This document shows positions 43,266 to 52,418 of a DNA stretch of 64,000 nt, piece after piece (position 1 is the stretch's first letter; each line of letters begins with the position of its first letter). A program made the translations under genes and the position numbers. The notes beneath the pieces were generated by a model. That model ran no database searches. It worked only from the letters and a program-made list of their open reading frames with translations, and was not told where the DNA came from. Source of the DNA: Curtobacterium poinsettiae (lineage in GTDB: Bacteria; Actinomycetota; Actinomycetes; Actinomycetales; Microbacteriaceae); the NCBI RefSeq assembly GCF_025677645.1, contig NZ_CP106879.1, positions 1,984,001 through 2,048,000 on the forward strand, written 5' to 3'.

Positions 43266-45203
43266 CTACGAGCGACTGCGGCGCCGACCCTCGATCACCG
43301 GAGTCGCCGTCGTCTGCACCTTCGACCCGGAGTAGATGTGGTCGATGTCGGCGGCGAAGTCCTGCAGGATCACCGACCGCTTGATCGTGAGCTTCGGCGT
43401 GAGGTGCCCGGAGGCCTCGGTCAGGTCCGTGTCGAGGATCGTGAACGACCGGACCGATTCGGCGCGGGAGACCCGGCCGTTGGCGGCGTCGATGGCCTCC
43501 TGGACGGCGGAGAGCACGCGCTCGTCGTACGCGGCCTCGTGCCCGCTCAGCGTCGGGGTGATGCCGCGGGACTCGCACCAGCCGGGGAGCATCTCGCGGT
43601 CGAGCGTCACGAGTGCTGCGACGAACGGCTTGCCCTCGCCGACCACCACGACCTGGCCGATGAGCGGGTGCTCGCGGATGCCGTCCTCGAGCGGTGCCGG
43701 CGCGACGTTCTTGCCGCTCGCGGTGACGATGAGCTCCTTGGCGCGGCCGGTGACGGTGAGGACCCCGTCGGCGTCGAGCCGGCCGAGGTCGCCGGTGCGG
43801 AACCAGCCGTCGGCGAAGGCGTGCTCGGTCGCCTCGTCGTTCCGCCAGTACCGGTCGAAGACGTCGACGCCGCGGATCAGGATCTCGCCGTCGTCGGCGA
43901 TCCGGACCTCGATGCCGGGCAGCGCGCGGCCGACCGTCCCGATGCGGAGTTCCCGGGCGCGGTTGACCGTGGCGGGAGCGGTGGTCTCGGTCAGGCCGTA
44001 CCCCTCGAGGATGAGCACCCCGATGGAACGGAAGAAGTGCGAGAGCCGGGGGGAGAGCGGTGCCGAACCGCTGACGGCGTACTCGACCCGTCCGCCGAGG
44101 GCGTCGCGGAGCTTGGCGTACACGAGCCGGTCGAACAGCTTGAACTTGAGCCCGAGCAGGAACGGCACCCTGCCGGCTGCGAGGGCCTCGGAGTGGGCGA
44201 CCGCGGTGTCGGCCGCCGCCCGGAAGATCCTGCCCTTGCCACCGAGGTCGGCCTTCTGCTCGGCGGAGTTGTAGATCTTCTCGAACACCCGCGGGACAGC
44301 GAGCAGGAACGTCGGCTTGAAGGTCGACACCGCTCGCATCAGGTCCTTGGTGTCCGGCTCGTGGCCCACGAGGACGCCGGCGGACACCGACATCGCGGCG
44401 ATGAACCGGGCGAAGACGTGGGCGAGCGGGATGAACAGCAGGGTCGAGGCGCCGTCGGCGACGACCTCGGGCATCGCCTCGCTCGCGCCCTCCACCGTGG
44501 CGGTGAAGTTGTCGTGCCGCAGGACGCAGCCCTTCGGTCGGCCGGTGCTGCCCGAGGTGTAGATGATCGTGGCGTCGTCGTGCCCGTGCACGTTCGCCGT
44601 CCGGGCGTCGAGTTCGTCGTCGGTGACGTCCTCGCCGAGCCGGGTCAGGTCGTCGAGGCCGCCACCGTCGATCGTCCAGTGCTGGCCCAGGGACGGCAGG
44701 TCGGGCGCGATGGAGGCGACGCGGCGCGCGTGCTCCTCCTGCTCGACGACGATCGCGACCGACTCGGAGTCGGACAGGATCCAGCGCACCTGGTCGGGGG
44801 AGCTCGTCTCGTAGACGGGCACGGACACCAGGCCGGCTGTCCACACGGCGAAGTCGACCAGGGTCCACTCGAGCCGCGTGCGGGACAGGATCGCGACGTG
44901 CGCGCCCGGTTCGAGCCCGGCTGCGACGAAGCCCTTCGCGATGCCGCGCACCCGGGCGAGCGTCTCCGCCGCGGTGAAGGTGGTCCAGGCGTCGCCGTGG
45001 CGCTGGGCCAGGATCGGACGGTCGGGCGTCAGGCGGACGCGGTCGCCCAGGAGCCGCGCTGCCGAGCCGTGGTCGGGGGCGACGGGACCTGCGCTGGGGG
45101 GTGTGGCGTGCCTCCCGGCCGACGGCGTGGTCCCGGTGGCGGCACTGCCAGCGCTGGACGTGTCGGTGGAGGCGCTGCTGCGTGCAGGACGCTGATCGTT
45201 CAC
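43266..45203 (-). CDS. Long-chain fatty-acid-CoA ligase (AMP-forming)
   Basis: 645 residues from GTG 45203 with AAGGGAG 7 bases upstream; the open frame runs further but without a start. Adenylate-forming enzyme motifs: P-loop IIYTSGSTGRPKGC (about 213-226), EGYGLTETTA (about 400), and GWFRTGDLG with the C-terminal lysine motif near VTGRAKELIVTASGKNV. An Ala/Ser/Thr-rich N-terminal extension of about 45 residues is extra. It activates fatty acids for degradation or lipid synthesis. Divergent from glucokinase. Confidence 0.94.
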   Translation of the reverse strand: MNDQRPARSSASTDTSSAGSAATGTTPSAGRHATPPSAGPVAPDHGSAARLLGDRVRLTPDRPILAQRHGDAWTTFTAAETLARVRGIAKGFVAAGLEPGAHVAILSRTRLEWTLVDFAVWTAGLVSVPVYETSSPDQVRWILSDSESVAIVVEQEEHARRVASIAPDLPSLGQHWTIDGGGLDDLTRLGEDVTDDELDARTANVHGHDDATIIYTSGSTGRPKGCVLRHDNFTATVEGASEAMPEVVADGASTLLFIPLAHVFARFIAAMSVSAGVLVGHEPDTKDLMRAVSTFKPTFLLAVPRVFEKIYNSAEQKADLGGKGRIFRAAADTAVAHSEALAAGRVPFLLGLKFKLFDRLVYAKLRDALGGRVEYAVSGSAPLSPRLSHFFRSIGVLILEGYGLTETTAPATVNRARELRIGTVGRALPGIEVRIADDGEILIRGVDVFDRYWRNDEATEHAFADGWFRTGDLGRLDADGVLTVTGRAKELIVTASGKNVAPAPLEDGIREHPLIGQVVVVGEGKPFVAALVTLDREMLPGWCESRGITPTLSGHEAAYDERVLSAVQEAIDAANGRVSRAESVRSFTILDTDLTEASGHLTPKLTIKRSVILQDFAADIDHIYSGSKVQTTATPVIEGRRRSRS

Positions 45204-45324
45204 GGTGACTCCCTTGTCTGCCGGTTCGACTCGAGTGCGCCTCAACACCGAGGCGACACCGCCAGCATAGGACGCGTCACCGGGCGTTCCGTGACTTCGC
45301 GGCGAACCGGTAGGCTCGTTGCTC

Positions 45325-46278
45325 GTGCACGCCATCGGAATCGACATCGGGGGCACCAAGATCGCGGGTGCGGTCGTGACGGAACTGGGCGAGATCGTCG
45401 CCGAGGACCGCGTGGCCACCAACGCTGCGGACCCGAACGCCATGCTCGACGACGTCGTCTCGATGGTCGAGCGACTCAGCTCGCTCCACCAGGTCGGCGC
45501 CGTGGGGGTCGCCGCCCCCGGGTTCATCGACGCCTCGCAGTCGATCGTCTACTACACGCCGAACATCCGCTGGCGGAACGAACCGCTCCGGCAGAAGCTG
45601 CAGCAGCGCCTCGGCGACCTGCACATCACGGTCGACAACGACGCGAACGCCGCCGGCTGGGCCGAGTTCCGGTTCGGCGCCGGTCGGCTCGTGTCCGACA
45701 TGACCATGCTCACCATCGGCACGGGCGTCGGCGGGGCCATCGTGACCGAGGACCGCCTGTTCCGCGGGGGCTTCGGCACCGGCGGCGAGATCGGCCACCT
45801 GCGCATCGTCCCGAACGGGCTGCCCTGCGGCTGTGGCGCCCGAGGCTGCATCGAGCAGTACGGCTCGGGCCGTGCCCTGCAGCGCATGGCGAACGACGTC
45901 GCTGACGCCGGCGGCATCGGTTCGGCCCTGGCCGACGCCCGCGCGGACAACGGCGGCCAGCTCGACGGCAAGATCGTCGGCGACCTGATCCTGGCCGACG
46001 ACCCGGGTGCCCTCGCGGCCCTCCGCCGGCTCGGTCGGCACCTCGGCGAGGCGTGCGCGTCGCTGTCCGCGGTGCTCGACCCGCAGCTCTTCGTGTTCGG
46101 CGGCGGCGTCGCCAGCGCGGGGGACCGGCTGCTCGACCCGATCAAGCAGGCGTACCTCAACAACCTGCCGGCCCGCGGGTACCACCCGGAGCCGGACTTC
46201 GTGATCGCCGAGCTCGTCAACGACGCCGGCGTCGTCGGTGCCGCCGACCTCGCCCGCATCCACGCCCGCACGGCGTAG
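45325..46278 (+). CDS. glk: ROK-family glucokinase
   Basis: 317 residues from GTG 45325 (an in-frame TTG lies 6 bases earlier). ATP-binding AIGIDIGGTKIAGAVV, and the ROK zinc motif LPCGCGARGCIEQYGSG (C-x-C-G-x-x-G-C, residues about 165-180) typical of bacterial glucokinases rather than repressors; no N-terminal helix-turn-helix is present. Sugar-binding HLRIVPNG follows the DNDANAAGWAEFRFG loop. It phosphorylates glucose with ATP (polyphosphate use cannot be excluded). Confidence 0.93.
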   Translation: MHAIGIDIGGTKIAGAVVTELGEIVAEDRVATNAADPNAMLDDVVSMVERLSSLHQVGAVGVAAPGFIDASQSIVYYTPNIRWRNEPLRQKLQQRLGDLHITVDNDANAAGWAEFRFGAGRLVSDMTMLTIGTGVGGAIVTEDRLFRGGFGTGGEIGHLRIVPNGLPCGCGARGCIEQYGSGRALQRMANDVADAGGIGSALADARADNGGQLDGKIVGDLILADDPGALAALRRLGRHLGEACASLSAVLDPQLFVFGGGVASAGDRLLDPIKQAYLNNLPARGYHPEPDFVIAELVNDAGVVGAADLARIHARTA

Positions 46279-46332
46279 GGTCGGGCCTCCCCACCACCCG
46301 GGCCACCCCCTTCTCACCACCTGGAGTCGTCG

Positions 46333-47058
46333 ATGACCTACTGGCTGCTGAAGAACTTCGTGCTCGGCCCGCTCATCCTCACCCTGTTCCGGCCGTGGGT
46401 GGTCGGGCGTGAGCACGTCCCGACCTCGGGCCCGGTCATCTTCGCGTCGAACCACATCTCGTTCATCGACTCGGTGATCCTGCCCGCGGTGCTCGACCGT
46501 CGACTGTCGTTCCTGGCGAAGAGCGACTACTTCACCGGCCGCGGGCTGAAGGGCTGGGCGACGAAGACGTTCTTCAACGCCATCGGCCAGCTGCCGATCG
46601 ACCGCTCCGGCGGCAAGGCCTCCGAGGCATCGCTCCGGACCGGCCTGCAGGTCCTGGCGCGCGGTGAGCAGCTCGGGATCTACCCCGAGGGCACCCGCAG
46701 CCCCGACGGCAAGCTCTACCGCGGCCGCACGGGCATCGCCCGGATGATCCTCGAGGGGCGCGTGCTCGTCGTCCCCGTTGCCATGGTCGGCACGCGCGAG
46801 GTACAGCAGATCGGGCAGCGCTTCCCGAAGATCAAGCGCGTCGGGGTCGTGTTCGGCAAGCCGCTCGACTTCTCGCGGTTCCAGGGGTTCGAGACCGACC
46901 GCTTCATCCTGCGCAGCGTCACGGACGAGGTCATGCACGAGCTCGCAGGCCTGAGCCGTCAGGAGTACGTGGACGTCTACGCCACCAGCGTGAAGGAGCG
47001 GGCGAGCTCCGCGCGCGAGGCCGTCATGCGGGAACGGAAGTCGACGCCTGCACGTTAG
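46333..47058 (+). CDS. 1-acyl-sn-glycerol-3-phosphate acyltransferase (PlsC type)
   Basis: 241 residues from ATG 46333. Acyltransferase motifs in order: FASNHISFIDSVILPA (N-H-x-x-x-x-D), KSDYFTGRGLKGWA, LGIYPEGTRSPDGKLYRG (P-E-G-T-R-S) and VLVVPVAMVGT. N-terminal hydrophobic stretch LLKNFVLGPLILTLFRPWVV anchors it to the membrane. It adds the second acyl chain to make phosphatidic acid. Found between glucokinase and DAHP synthase, the three probably co-transcribed. Confidence 0.9.
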   Translation: MTYWLLKNFVLGPLILTLFRPWVVGREHVPTSGPVIFASNHISFIDSVILPAVLDRRLSFLAKSDYFTGRGLKGWATKTFFNAIGQLPIDRSGGKASEASLRTGLQVLARGEQLGIYPEGTRSPDGKLYRGRTGIARMILEGRVLVVPVAMVGTREVQQIGQRFPKIKRVGVVFGKPLDFSRFQGFETDRFILRSVTDEVMHELAGLSRQEYVDVYATSVKERASSAREAVMRERKSTPAR

Positions 47059-47162
47059 GCTCTGATGGTCCCGGCACCCCGCCGGGACGCCCATCGACGA
47101 CGCGTGGCCCGGTGCCGCTCAGCGTCGTCGGGCCGCCCGCACAGAACACCGAGGTAACGCCC

Positions 47163-48548
47163 TTGCCCGAGTCGACCGACTTCGTCGCCCTGCAGGATCC
47201 GGACGTCATCGAGGGGCTCGACTATTGGCGGACGCTCCCGATCAAGCAGCAGCCGACCTGGCCGGACGCCGCCGCTGCCGAGGCCGCCTCGGCCGAGATC
47301 GCCACGCTCCCGCCGCTCGTGTTCGCGGGCGAGGTCGACAAGCTCCGCGAGCGGCTCGCCGCGGCCGCGCAGGGCAAGGCCTTCCTGCTGCAGGGCGGTG
47401 ACTGCGCGGAGACCTTCGCCGGTGCCACCGCCGACTCCATCCGCGACCGGGTCAAGACGATCCTGCAGATGGCCGTCGTGCTGACCTACGGCGCCTCGAT
47501 GCCCGTCATCAAGATGGGGCGCATGGCCGGGCAGTTCGCCAAGCCCCGCTCGAGCGACTTCGAGACACGTGGCGACGTCACGCTGCCCGCCTACCGCGGC
47601 GACATCGTGAACGGCTACGACTTCACGCCGGAGAGCCGGACGGCCGACCCGCGCCGCCTGGTGCAGGGGTACCACACCGCCGCTTCGACACTGAACCTGG
47701 TCCGTGCCTTCACGCAGGGGGGCTTCGCCGACCTGCGCCAGGTGCACTCGTGGAACAAGGGCTTCGCATCGAACCCCGCGAACGCCCGCTACGAGCACCT
47801 CGCCAAGGAGATCGACCGCGCGATCCGCTTCATGGACGCCTGCGGTGCCGACTTCGAGGCGCTCAAGCACGTCGAGTTCTACGCCTCGCACGAGGGGCTG
47901 CTGATGGACTACGAGCGCCCGATGACCCGCATCGACTCGCGTTCCGGCCTGGCGTACGACACGTCCGGTCACTTCATCTGGATCGGTGAGCGCACGCGGG
48001 ACATCGACGGCGCCCACGTGGACTTCCTCTCGCGGGTGCGCAACCCGATCGGAGTGAAGCTCGGCCCGACGACGAGCGTCGACGACATGAAGGCGCTCGT
48101 CGACAAGCTCGACCCGAACCGTGAGCCGGGTCGCCTGACCTTCATCACGCGGATGGGCGCGGGCAAGATCCGCGACGAGCTGCCCAAGCTGCTCGAGGCG
48201 ATCAAGGGCATGGACGCCAGCCCGCTGTGGGTCACCGACCCGATGCACGGCAACGGCCTGACCACGCCGACGGGCTACAAGACCCGCCGCTTCGACGACG
48301 TCGTGGACGAGGTCCTCGGCTTCTTCGAAGCCCACCGCCAGGTCGGCACGTACCCGGGCGGCATGCACGTCGAGCTCACCGGTGACGACGTCACCGAGTG
48401 CCTCGGCGGCTCGGAGCACATCGACGAGGCCACCCTCGCCACCCGCTACGAGTCGCTGTGCGACCCGCGCCTCAACCACATGCAGTCCCTCGAGCTCGCC
48501 TTCCTGGTGGCCGAGGAACTCGGCGCGCACCAGCCCGACCGCGCGTAA
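47163..48548 (+). CDS. aroG: 3-deoxy-7-phosphoheptulonate (DAHP) synthase, class II
   Basis: 461 residues from TTG 47163, supported by GAGGTAA 6-12 bases upstream; length matches the Mycobacterium class II enzyme. Key motifs: FLLQGGDCAETFA (metal-binding Cys near residue 78), GRMAGQFAKPRSS, EFYASHEGLLMDYE, RMGAGKIRD and WVTDPMHGNG. It condenses phosphoenolpyruvate and erythrose-4-phosphate, the first step to aromatic amino acids. The leader 47059-47162 has a GTCCCGGC...GCCGGGAC hairpin but no Trp-rich peptide. Confidence 0.96.
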   Translation: MPESTDFVALQDPDVIEGLDYWRTLPIKQQPTWPDAAAAEAASAEIATLPPLVFAGEVDKLRERLAAAAQGKAFLLQGGDCAETFAGATADSIRDRVKTILQMAVVLTYGASMPVIKMGRMAGQFAKPRSSDFETRGDVTLPAYRGDIVNGYDFTPESRTADPRRLVQGYHTAASTLNLVRAFTQGGFADLRQVHSWNKGFASNPANARYEHLAKEIDRAIRFMDACGADFEALKHVEFYASHEGLLMDYERPMTRIDSRSGLAYDTSGHFIWIGERTRDIDGAHVDFLSRVRNPIGVKLGPTTSVDDMKALVDKLDPNREPGRLTFITRMGAGKIRDELPKLLEAIKGMDASPLWVTDPMHGNGLTTPTGYKTRRFDDVVDEVLGFFEAHRQVGTYPGGMHVELTGDDVTECLGGSEHIDEATLATRYESLCDPRLNHMQSLELAFLVAEELGAHQPDRA

Positions 48549-48568
48549 CGCAGGAACCGTCTCGTCGA

Positions 48569-48608
48569 AGCGACAGAACCCCGCGGCATTTCGCGGGGTT
48601 CTGTCGCT
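48569..48608. terminator. aroG terminator stem-loop, 17-bp perfect arms
   Basis: AGCGACAGAACCCCGCG at 48569-48585 is exactly inverted at 48592-48608 with a 6-base loop. It is 20 bp after the aroG stop, on the transcript of the gene. The next inverted repeat begins only 10 bp later. Confidence 0.8.
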
Positions 48609-48618
48609 CTCGTGTGTC

Positions 48619-48660
48619 GGACGGGAGGCCCGTGGCGACGTCGCCACGGGCCTCCCGTCC
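48619..48660. repeat. 42-bp perfect palindrome without loop
   Basis: All 42 bases from GGACGGGAGGCCCGTGGCGA (48619) to the mirrored end at 48660 are self-complementary with zero spacer. It sits between the aroG terminator and a third inverted repeat at 48713. A zero-loop palindrome of this length could not form a simple RNA hairpin without opening 3-4 central bases. Confidence 0.85.
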
Positions 48661-48712
48661 GTCCTGGGGTCGCGGCCGAGGCCGGGGTGCGGAGCGTCGT
48701 CATCTCCTGCTC

Positions 48713-48763
48713 GCGAAAGCGACAGTGTGCCGCCGAACGGTGGGAGCACACTGTCGCTTCCGC
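48713..48763. terminator. Stem-loop before the kinase 3' end, 18-bp arms
   Basis: Arms at 48713-48730 and 48746-48763 match with one mismatch (core AAGCGACAGTGTGC is exact) around a 15-base loop. It lies 38 bp beyond the stop of the minus-strand kinase gene and is well placed to end its transcript. Confidence 0.7.
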
Positions 48764-48801
48764 GACTGTATCGGCGCGACCCATGCGACGCCTTGCCGGC
48801 G

Positions 48802-50877
48802 CTACTGGTCGTAGGACAGGGTGATCGTGTCGCCGCGGTGGACGGTGGCGCCGGCGCCCGGGTCGGTGCCGGTGACCGGCAGCTTCGACTTCCAGTCGTA
48901 GAAGCCGCAGAGGATGTTCGTGCAGTCGGGCACGGAGACCTCGAGACCGAGGTCTTCCAGGGTCTTCGTCGCCTCGTTGATCGTGGGCCGTTCCGCTCCG
49001 AGGTCCGGCACGGTGATCGGCGTCGGCCCCTTCGACACGACGACGTCCACCGCCGACCCGCGCACGGCGGGGGAGTCCTGCACGGCGGCGGAGACGATCT
49101 GGCCCGCGGGCACGGTGTCGCTGTACTCCTCGGTGCGTGCACCGAGGATCAGTCCGACCTCGTCGAGTGCGGCGGAGGCCTCGTCGACCGTCTTGCCGAC
49201 CACGTCGGGCACCGGGCCGAGCGACACGGTCAGGGTGACCGGCCCGGTCTCGCCGTAGGCCTGCACCGTCGTGAGGTCGAGCGCCTTGCCGCCGGGCGCC
49301 CGACCTGTCGCCGCGACCACGGTGTCCTTCGGGGCGTCGGCGGAGAACTCGTACCGGTCGTCCTGCAGCTCGAAGTCGTCGTCGAGCGCCGCCGTCACGG
49401 TGGAGAGCGGCTGACCGACGATCGCCGGCAGCGGGATCATCCGGGGGCCGTTCGACACGACGATCTGCACCGCCGTGCCCTTCTGCACCACGCGCTCCGC
49501 GGCCGGCTTCGTCGTGGAGACCTGCCCCTTCGCGACGACGGCGTCGAACCGTGTCCCGGTCTTCGACGCCGCCTGCAGGCCCTGTGCTTCGAGCAGCTGC
49601 CGGGCCTGCGAGACCGACTTGCCCGTGACTTCCGGGATGCGCACGTTGCCACCCGGCCCGGGGCCGAAGTACCAGCCGAAGCCGGCTCCGATCAACGCGA
49701 GCACGACGACCACGGACAGCAGGATCCAGCCGCGCTTCCGACGCTTCGCCGACTGGTCGGCGAGCCGCTGTCCGGCGGGGGAGAGCACGCCGGGCTGTGC
49801 CCCGGTACGACGGGGGCCCGGAGCGTTGCCGCGGGCACGGGCGGGCGCTCGACCGCGGTCGCCGGTGTCCCGGTCGCCGGACCGGTCGATGATGGCGGTC
49901 TCGTCCGCTCCTGCTGCTCCTGCGGCCCCGACCGAGGCCGCGGCGGCTGCGGCGCCGAGCGTGCCGGCGCCACCGGAGGGCAGGATCGCGGTCCCGTTCT
50001 CGGGGCGGAGCACGGCCGTGCGGTACTGGCCGGTCGCACGCTGCTGGTTCCCCGACACGTGGTCGAGCATCTCGCGGGCGTCGCGAGGGCGGTCCTCGGG
50101 GTCGCGTGCGGTCGACCAGGCGACCAGCTCGTCGAGCTCCGGCGGCACCCCGGACACCGCGGCACTCGGCGCCGGCACGGAGTCGTTGGCGTGCTGGTAG
50201 GCGATCTGCATCGGCTGCTCGCCCTTGTAGGGCTGCTCGCCGGTGAGCATCTCGTAGAGCATGATGCCGAGCGCGTAGATGTCGCTGCGCGAGTCGGCGG
50301 CACCGCGCGTCACGAGCTCGGGGGACAGGTAGGCGATCGTCCCGAGCAGGGCCGCGCCGGTCGCCGTGTTCGCGGTCGTGGCCCGGGCCAGGCCGAAGTC
50401 GCCGAGCTTGATGCGGCCGTCGTCGGCGAGCAGGACGTTCTCGGGCTTCAGGTCGCGGTGCACGATCCCGGCGCGATGGGCCGAGGCAAGGCCGGCCAGC
50501 ACGGCGCGCAGGATGTCCGTCGCCTGCTCGGGCGTCAGGGCGTGGTGCTCCTGCAGCAAGTCCCGCAGCGTGATGCCGGGGATGTACTCCATGACGATGT
50601 AGGCGATCTCGCCCTCGGCGCCCTGGTCGTAGACGCCCACCAGGTTCGGGTGCGACAGTCGTGCGGCCGAACGGGCCTCCTGGATGAAGCGCTCACGGAA
50701 CGCCTGGTCGTCGGCCAGGTGCCCGTGCATGATCTTGATCGCGACGCGTCGCTCGAGGCGCACGTCGGTCGCGAGGTAGACGGTCGCCATGCCCCCGCGC
50801 GCGATGCGGGAGCGGACGCGGTACCGCTGATCGATCATGCGACCGATCATCGGGTCCGTGGCGGCGTTGGTGGTCAT
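48802..50877 (-). CDS. PASTA-domain Ser/Thr protein kinase (Stk1/PknB type)
   Basis: 691 residues from ATG 50877. Kinase domain residues about 15-275 with IARGGMATVY, VAIKIM, HRDLKPEN (about 140) and LGDFGLA (about 160). A proline/alanine-rich juxtamembrane stretch, one membrane helix at about 380-403 (WILLSVVVVLALIGAGFGWY), then four extracellular PASTA domains (for example IPEVTGKSVSQARQLLEAQG and VPDVVGKTVDEASAALDEVG) that bind peptidoglycan fragments. Synteny equals Mtb pknL, but domain content equals pknB. Likely regulates cell-wall growth. Confidence 0.95.
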   Translation of the reverse strand: MTTNAATDPMIGRMIDQRYRVRSRIARGGMATVYLATDVRLERRVAIKIMHGHLADDQAFRERFIQEARSAARLSHPNLVGVYDQGAEGEIAYIVMEYIPGITLRDLLQEHHALTPEQATDILRAVLAGLASAHRAGIVHRDLKPENVLLADDGRIKLGDFGLARATTANTATGAALLGTIAYLSPELVTRGAADSRSDIYALGIMLYEMLTGEQPYKGEQPMQIAYQHANDSVPAPSAAVSGVPPELDELVAWSTARDPEDRPRDAREMLDHVSGNQQRATGQYRTAVLRPENGTAILPSGGAGTLGAAAAAASVGAAGAAGADETAIIDRSGDRDTGDRGRAPARARGNAPGPRRTGAQPGVLSPAGQRLADQSAKRRKRGWILLSVVVVLALIGAGFGWYFGPGPGGNVRIPEVTGKSVSQARQLLEAQGLQAASKTGTRFDAVVAKGQVSTTKPAAERVVQKGTAVQIVVSNGPRMIPLPAIVGQPLSTVTAALDDDFELQDDRYEFSADAPKDTVVAATGRAPGGKALDLTTVQAYGETGPVTLTVSLGPVPDVVGKTVDEASAALDEVGLILGARTEEYSDTVPAGQIVSAAVQDSPAVRGSAVDVVVSKGPTPITVPDLGAERPTINEATKTLEDLGLEVSVPDCTNILCGFYDWKSKLPVTGTDPGAGATVHRGDTITLSYDQ

Positions 50878-50959
50878 CGGCGGCATTCTACGAATCGAGA
50901 CCGCACTCGGACGCACCGGCGCACCGGCCGTGACCCAATCTCGATCTTCCGGATGAGGC

Positions 50960-52246
50960 TCAGAGGGTCGCCAGCCAGCCCTCGGCTGCGCTCGCCCAGG
51001 TGGCGTAGGCCTTCGGGTAGGCGGAGAGCTGCACGGCCTGGGCCGCGTCGGTGATGCTCATCGACGACCAGCCGGGCACGTCGAGCAGCCCGCGGGTCGT
51101 GCCGGCGTTCGGGTTGTTCCGCCCGCCGAAGAACAGCGCGGTGGCGTGCGCCGGGTCCTGCAGTGCCGCCGCGCTGCCCCAGCCCTGGCTCGGACGCTGC
51201 TGGAACAGACCGACCGAGTCGCGGTCGCCGTGCGCCAGGTTCCGGAGGCTCGACTCCTGCATCGCTGCGGCGAGGGCCACGACGATGCCGCGGTCCGGGA
51301 CGCCGAGCGATCGACCGACGGAGACGATGGTCGCGGCGTTCTGGCGCTGCTCGGCGCTCAGGCCGACGGCGCCGCTCACCGCAGCGCTGGCAGCGACCGC
51401 GGGGGCGGCGGTCGCGTTCGACGACGGGATGACGAGCGTCTTGCCGGCGTAGATCGTGCTCGTGTACGACAGGCCGTTCGCCGACAGGAGCGACTTGACC
51501 GAGACGTGGTGCGCGGCGGCGATCGAGGCCACGGTGTCGCCGGCGCTGATCTTCACGCTCGACTTGGTCGACGGGGCCGAGGCGGTCGACACCGACGGCG
51601 TCGACGACGAGCCGTGCGGCACCCGCAGCGTCTGGCCGGGGTAGATGACGCTGCGCTGCGACAGCTTGTTCGCGCTGAGGAGCGCCGTGGTCGACACGCC
51701 GACGCGGGACGCGATGCCGGAGACGGTGTCGCCGTGCTTCACGTGGTAGCTCGAGGTGTCGGCCCCGGAGCCGCCGGTCGACCCGGAGGTCCGCACCGCG
51801 GCCGTGGTGACGGCGGGCGTCGATGCCAGGTGGAGCGTCTGCCCGGGGTGGATGATCGTGTTCCAGCCGAGGCCGTTGCGCACGAGGATCTCCTGCGCGG
51901 ACAGGCCGAAGCGGGCGGCGATGCCCGAGACCGTGTCGCCGTGGTGGACGGTGTAGCTCGTGGGCACAGCGGCGGTGGGGGCCTTCGTGGTGGCGGCGAC
52001 CGTGCGCGCGACGGTCTGCGACGGACGGGCGACGGCGGTGCCGAACACCGGGCGGTCGGTCACGGCGCGGTCCTGGTCGACGTGGCGCTTGTGGTTCGCG
52101 TCGGCGTCGTCGTGCCGCGGCTCTGCGTGTGCGACCGGGCCGGTCAGACCGGCGGTCACGGCGATCGTGCCCGCGAGCACGATGGGCATGGTGGCGAACC
52201 GGGCGGATCGTGCGCGCCGGGCGACTTCGTCTGCAGCGTGGTCCAC
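50960..52246 (-). CDS. LysM-repeat protein with lytic-transglycosylase-like domain
   Basis: 428 residues from GTG 52246 with AGGAGA 7 bases upstream. Signal-type hydrophobic segment MPIVLAGTIAVTAGLTGPVA ends near AHAEP (residue about 42). Three LysM motifs at about residues 96, 166 and 229 (YTVHHGDTVSGIA, YHVKHGDTVSGIA, VKISAGDTVASIA) bind peptidoglycan. From about 300 a compact domain with the glutamate in AAMQESSLRNLAHGDRDSV and LFQQRPSQGWG resembles transglycosylase-like cell-wall hydrolase domains. It sits between the PASTA kinase and Rv2175c homologue. Confidence 0.9.
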   Translation of the reverse strand: MDHAADEVARRARSARFATMPIVLAGTIAVTAGLTGPVAHAEPRHDDADANHKRHVDQDRAVTDRPVFGTAVARPSQTVARTVAATTKAPTAAVPTSYTVHHGDTVSGIAARFGLSAQEILVRNGLGWNTIIHPGQTLHLASTPAVTTAAVRTSGSTGGSGADTSSYHVKHGDTVSGIASRVGVSTTALLSANKLSQRSVIYPGQTLRVPHGSSSTPSVSTASAPSTKSSVKISAGDTVASIAAAHHVSVKSLLSANGLSYTSTIYAGKTLVIPSSNATAAPAVAASAAVSGAVGLSAEQRQNAATIVSVGRSLGVPDRGIVVALAAAMQESSLRNLAHGDRDSVGLFQQRPSQGWGSAAALQDPAHATALFFGGRNNPNAGTTRGLLDVPGWSSMSITDAAQAVQLSAYPKAYATWASAAEGWLATL

Positions 52247-52418
52247 GGGTTTCTCCTGATCTCGACTGAGCCGTGCGCACGCGTGCGCGCACTCACAGGT
52301 GCCACAACGCTGGCATGGCCTGATTCCCGAGTCAACCAGAGAGTCAGATGGGGTGGATGTGACGAATGTGACGAACGAGGCGGATTCACTCCGGCGGTCA
52401 CTCTGGCACCATGGGCGT

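Noticed and set aside
47059..47162. Aromatic leader peptide or T-box before DAHP synthase
   Set aside because: No Trp-, Phe- or Tyr-rich short ORF and no T-box motif; only a simple hairpin is visible.
52247..52418. ydaO-type c-di-AMP riboswitch before the LysM gene
   Set aside because: The conserved sequence blocks expected for that riboswitch are not recognisable here, although such genes sometimes carry it.
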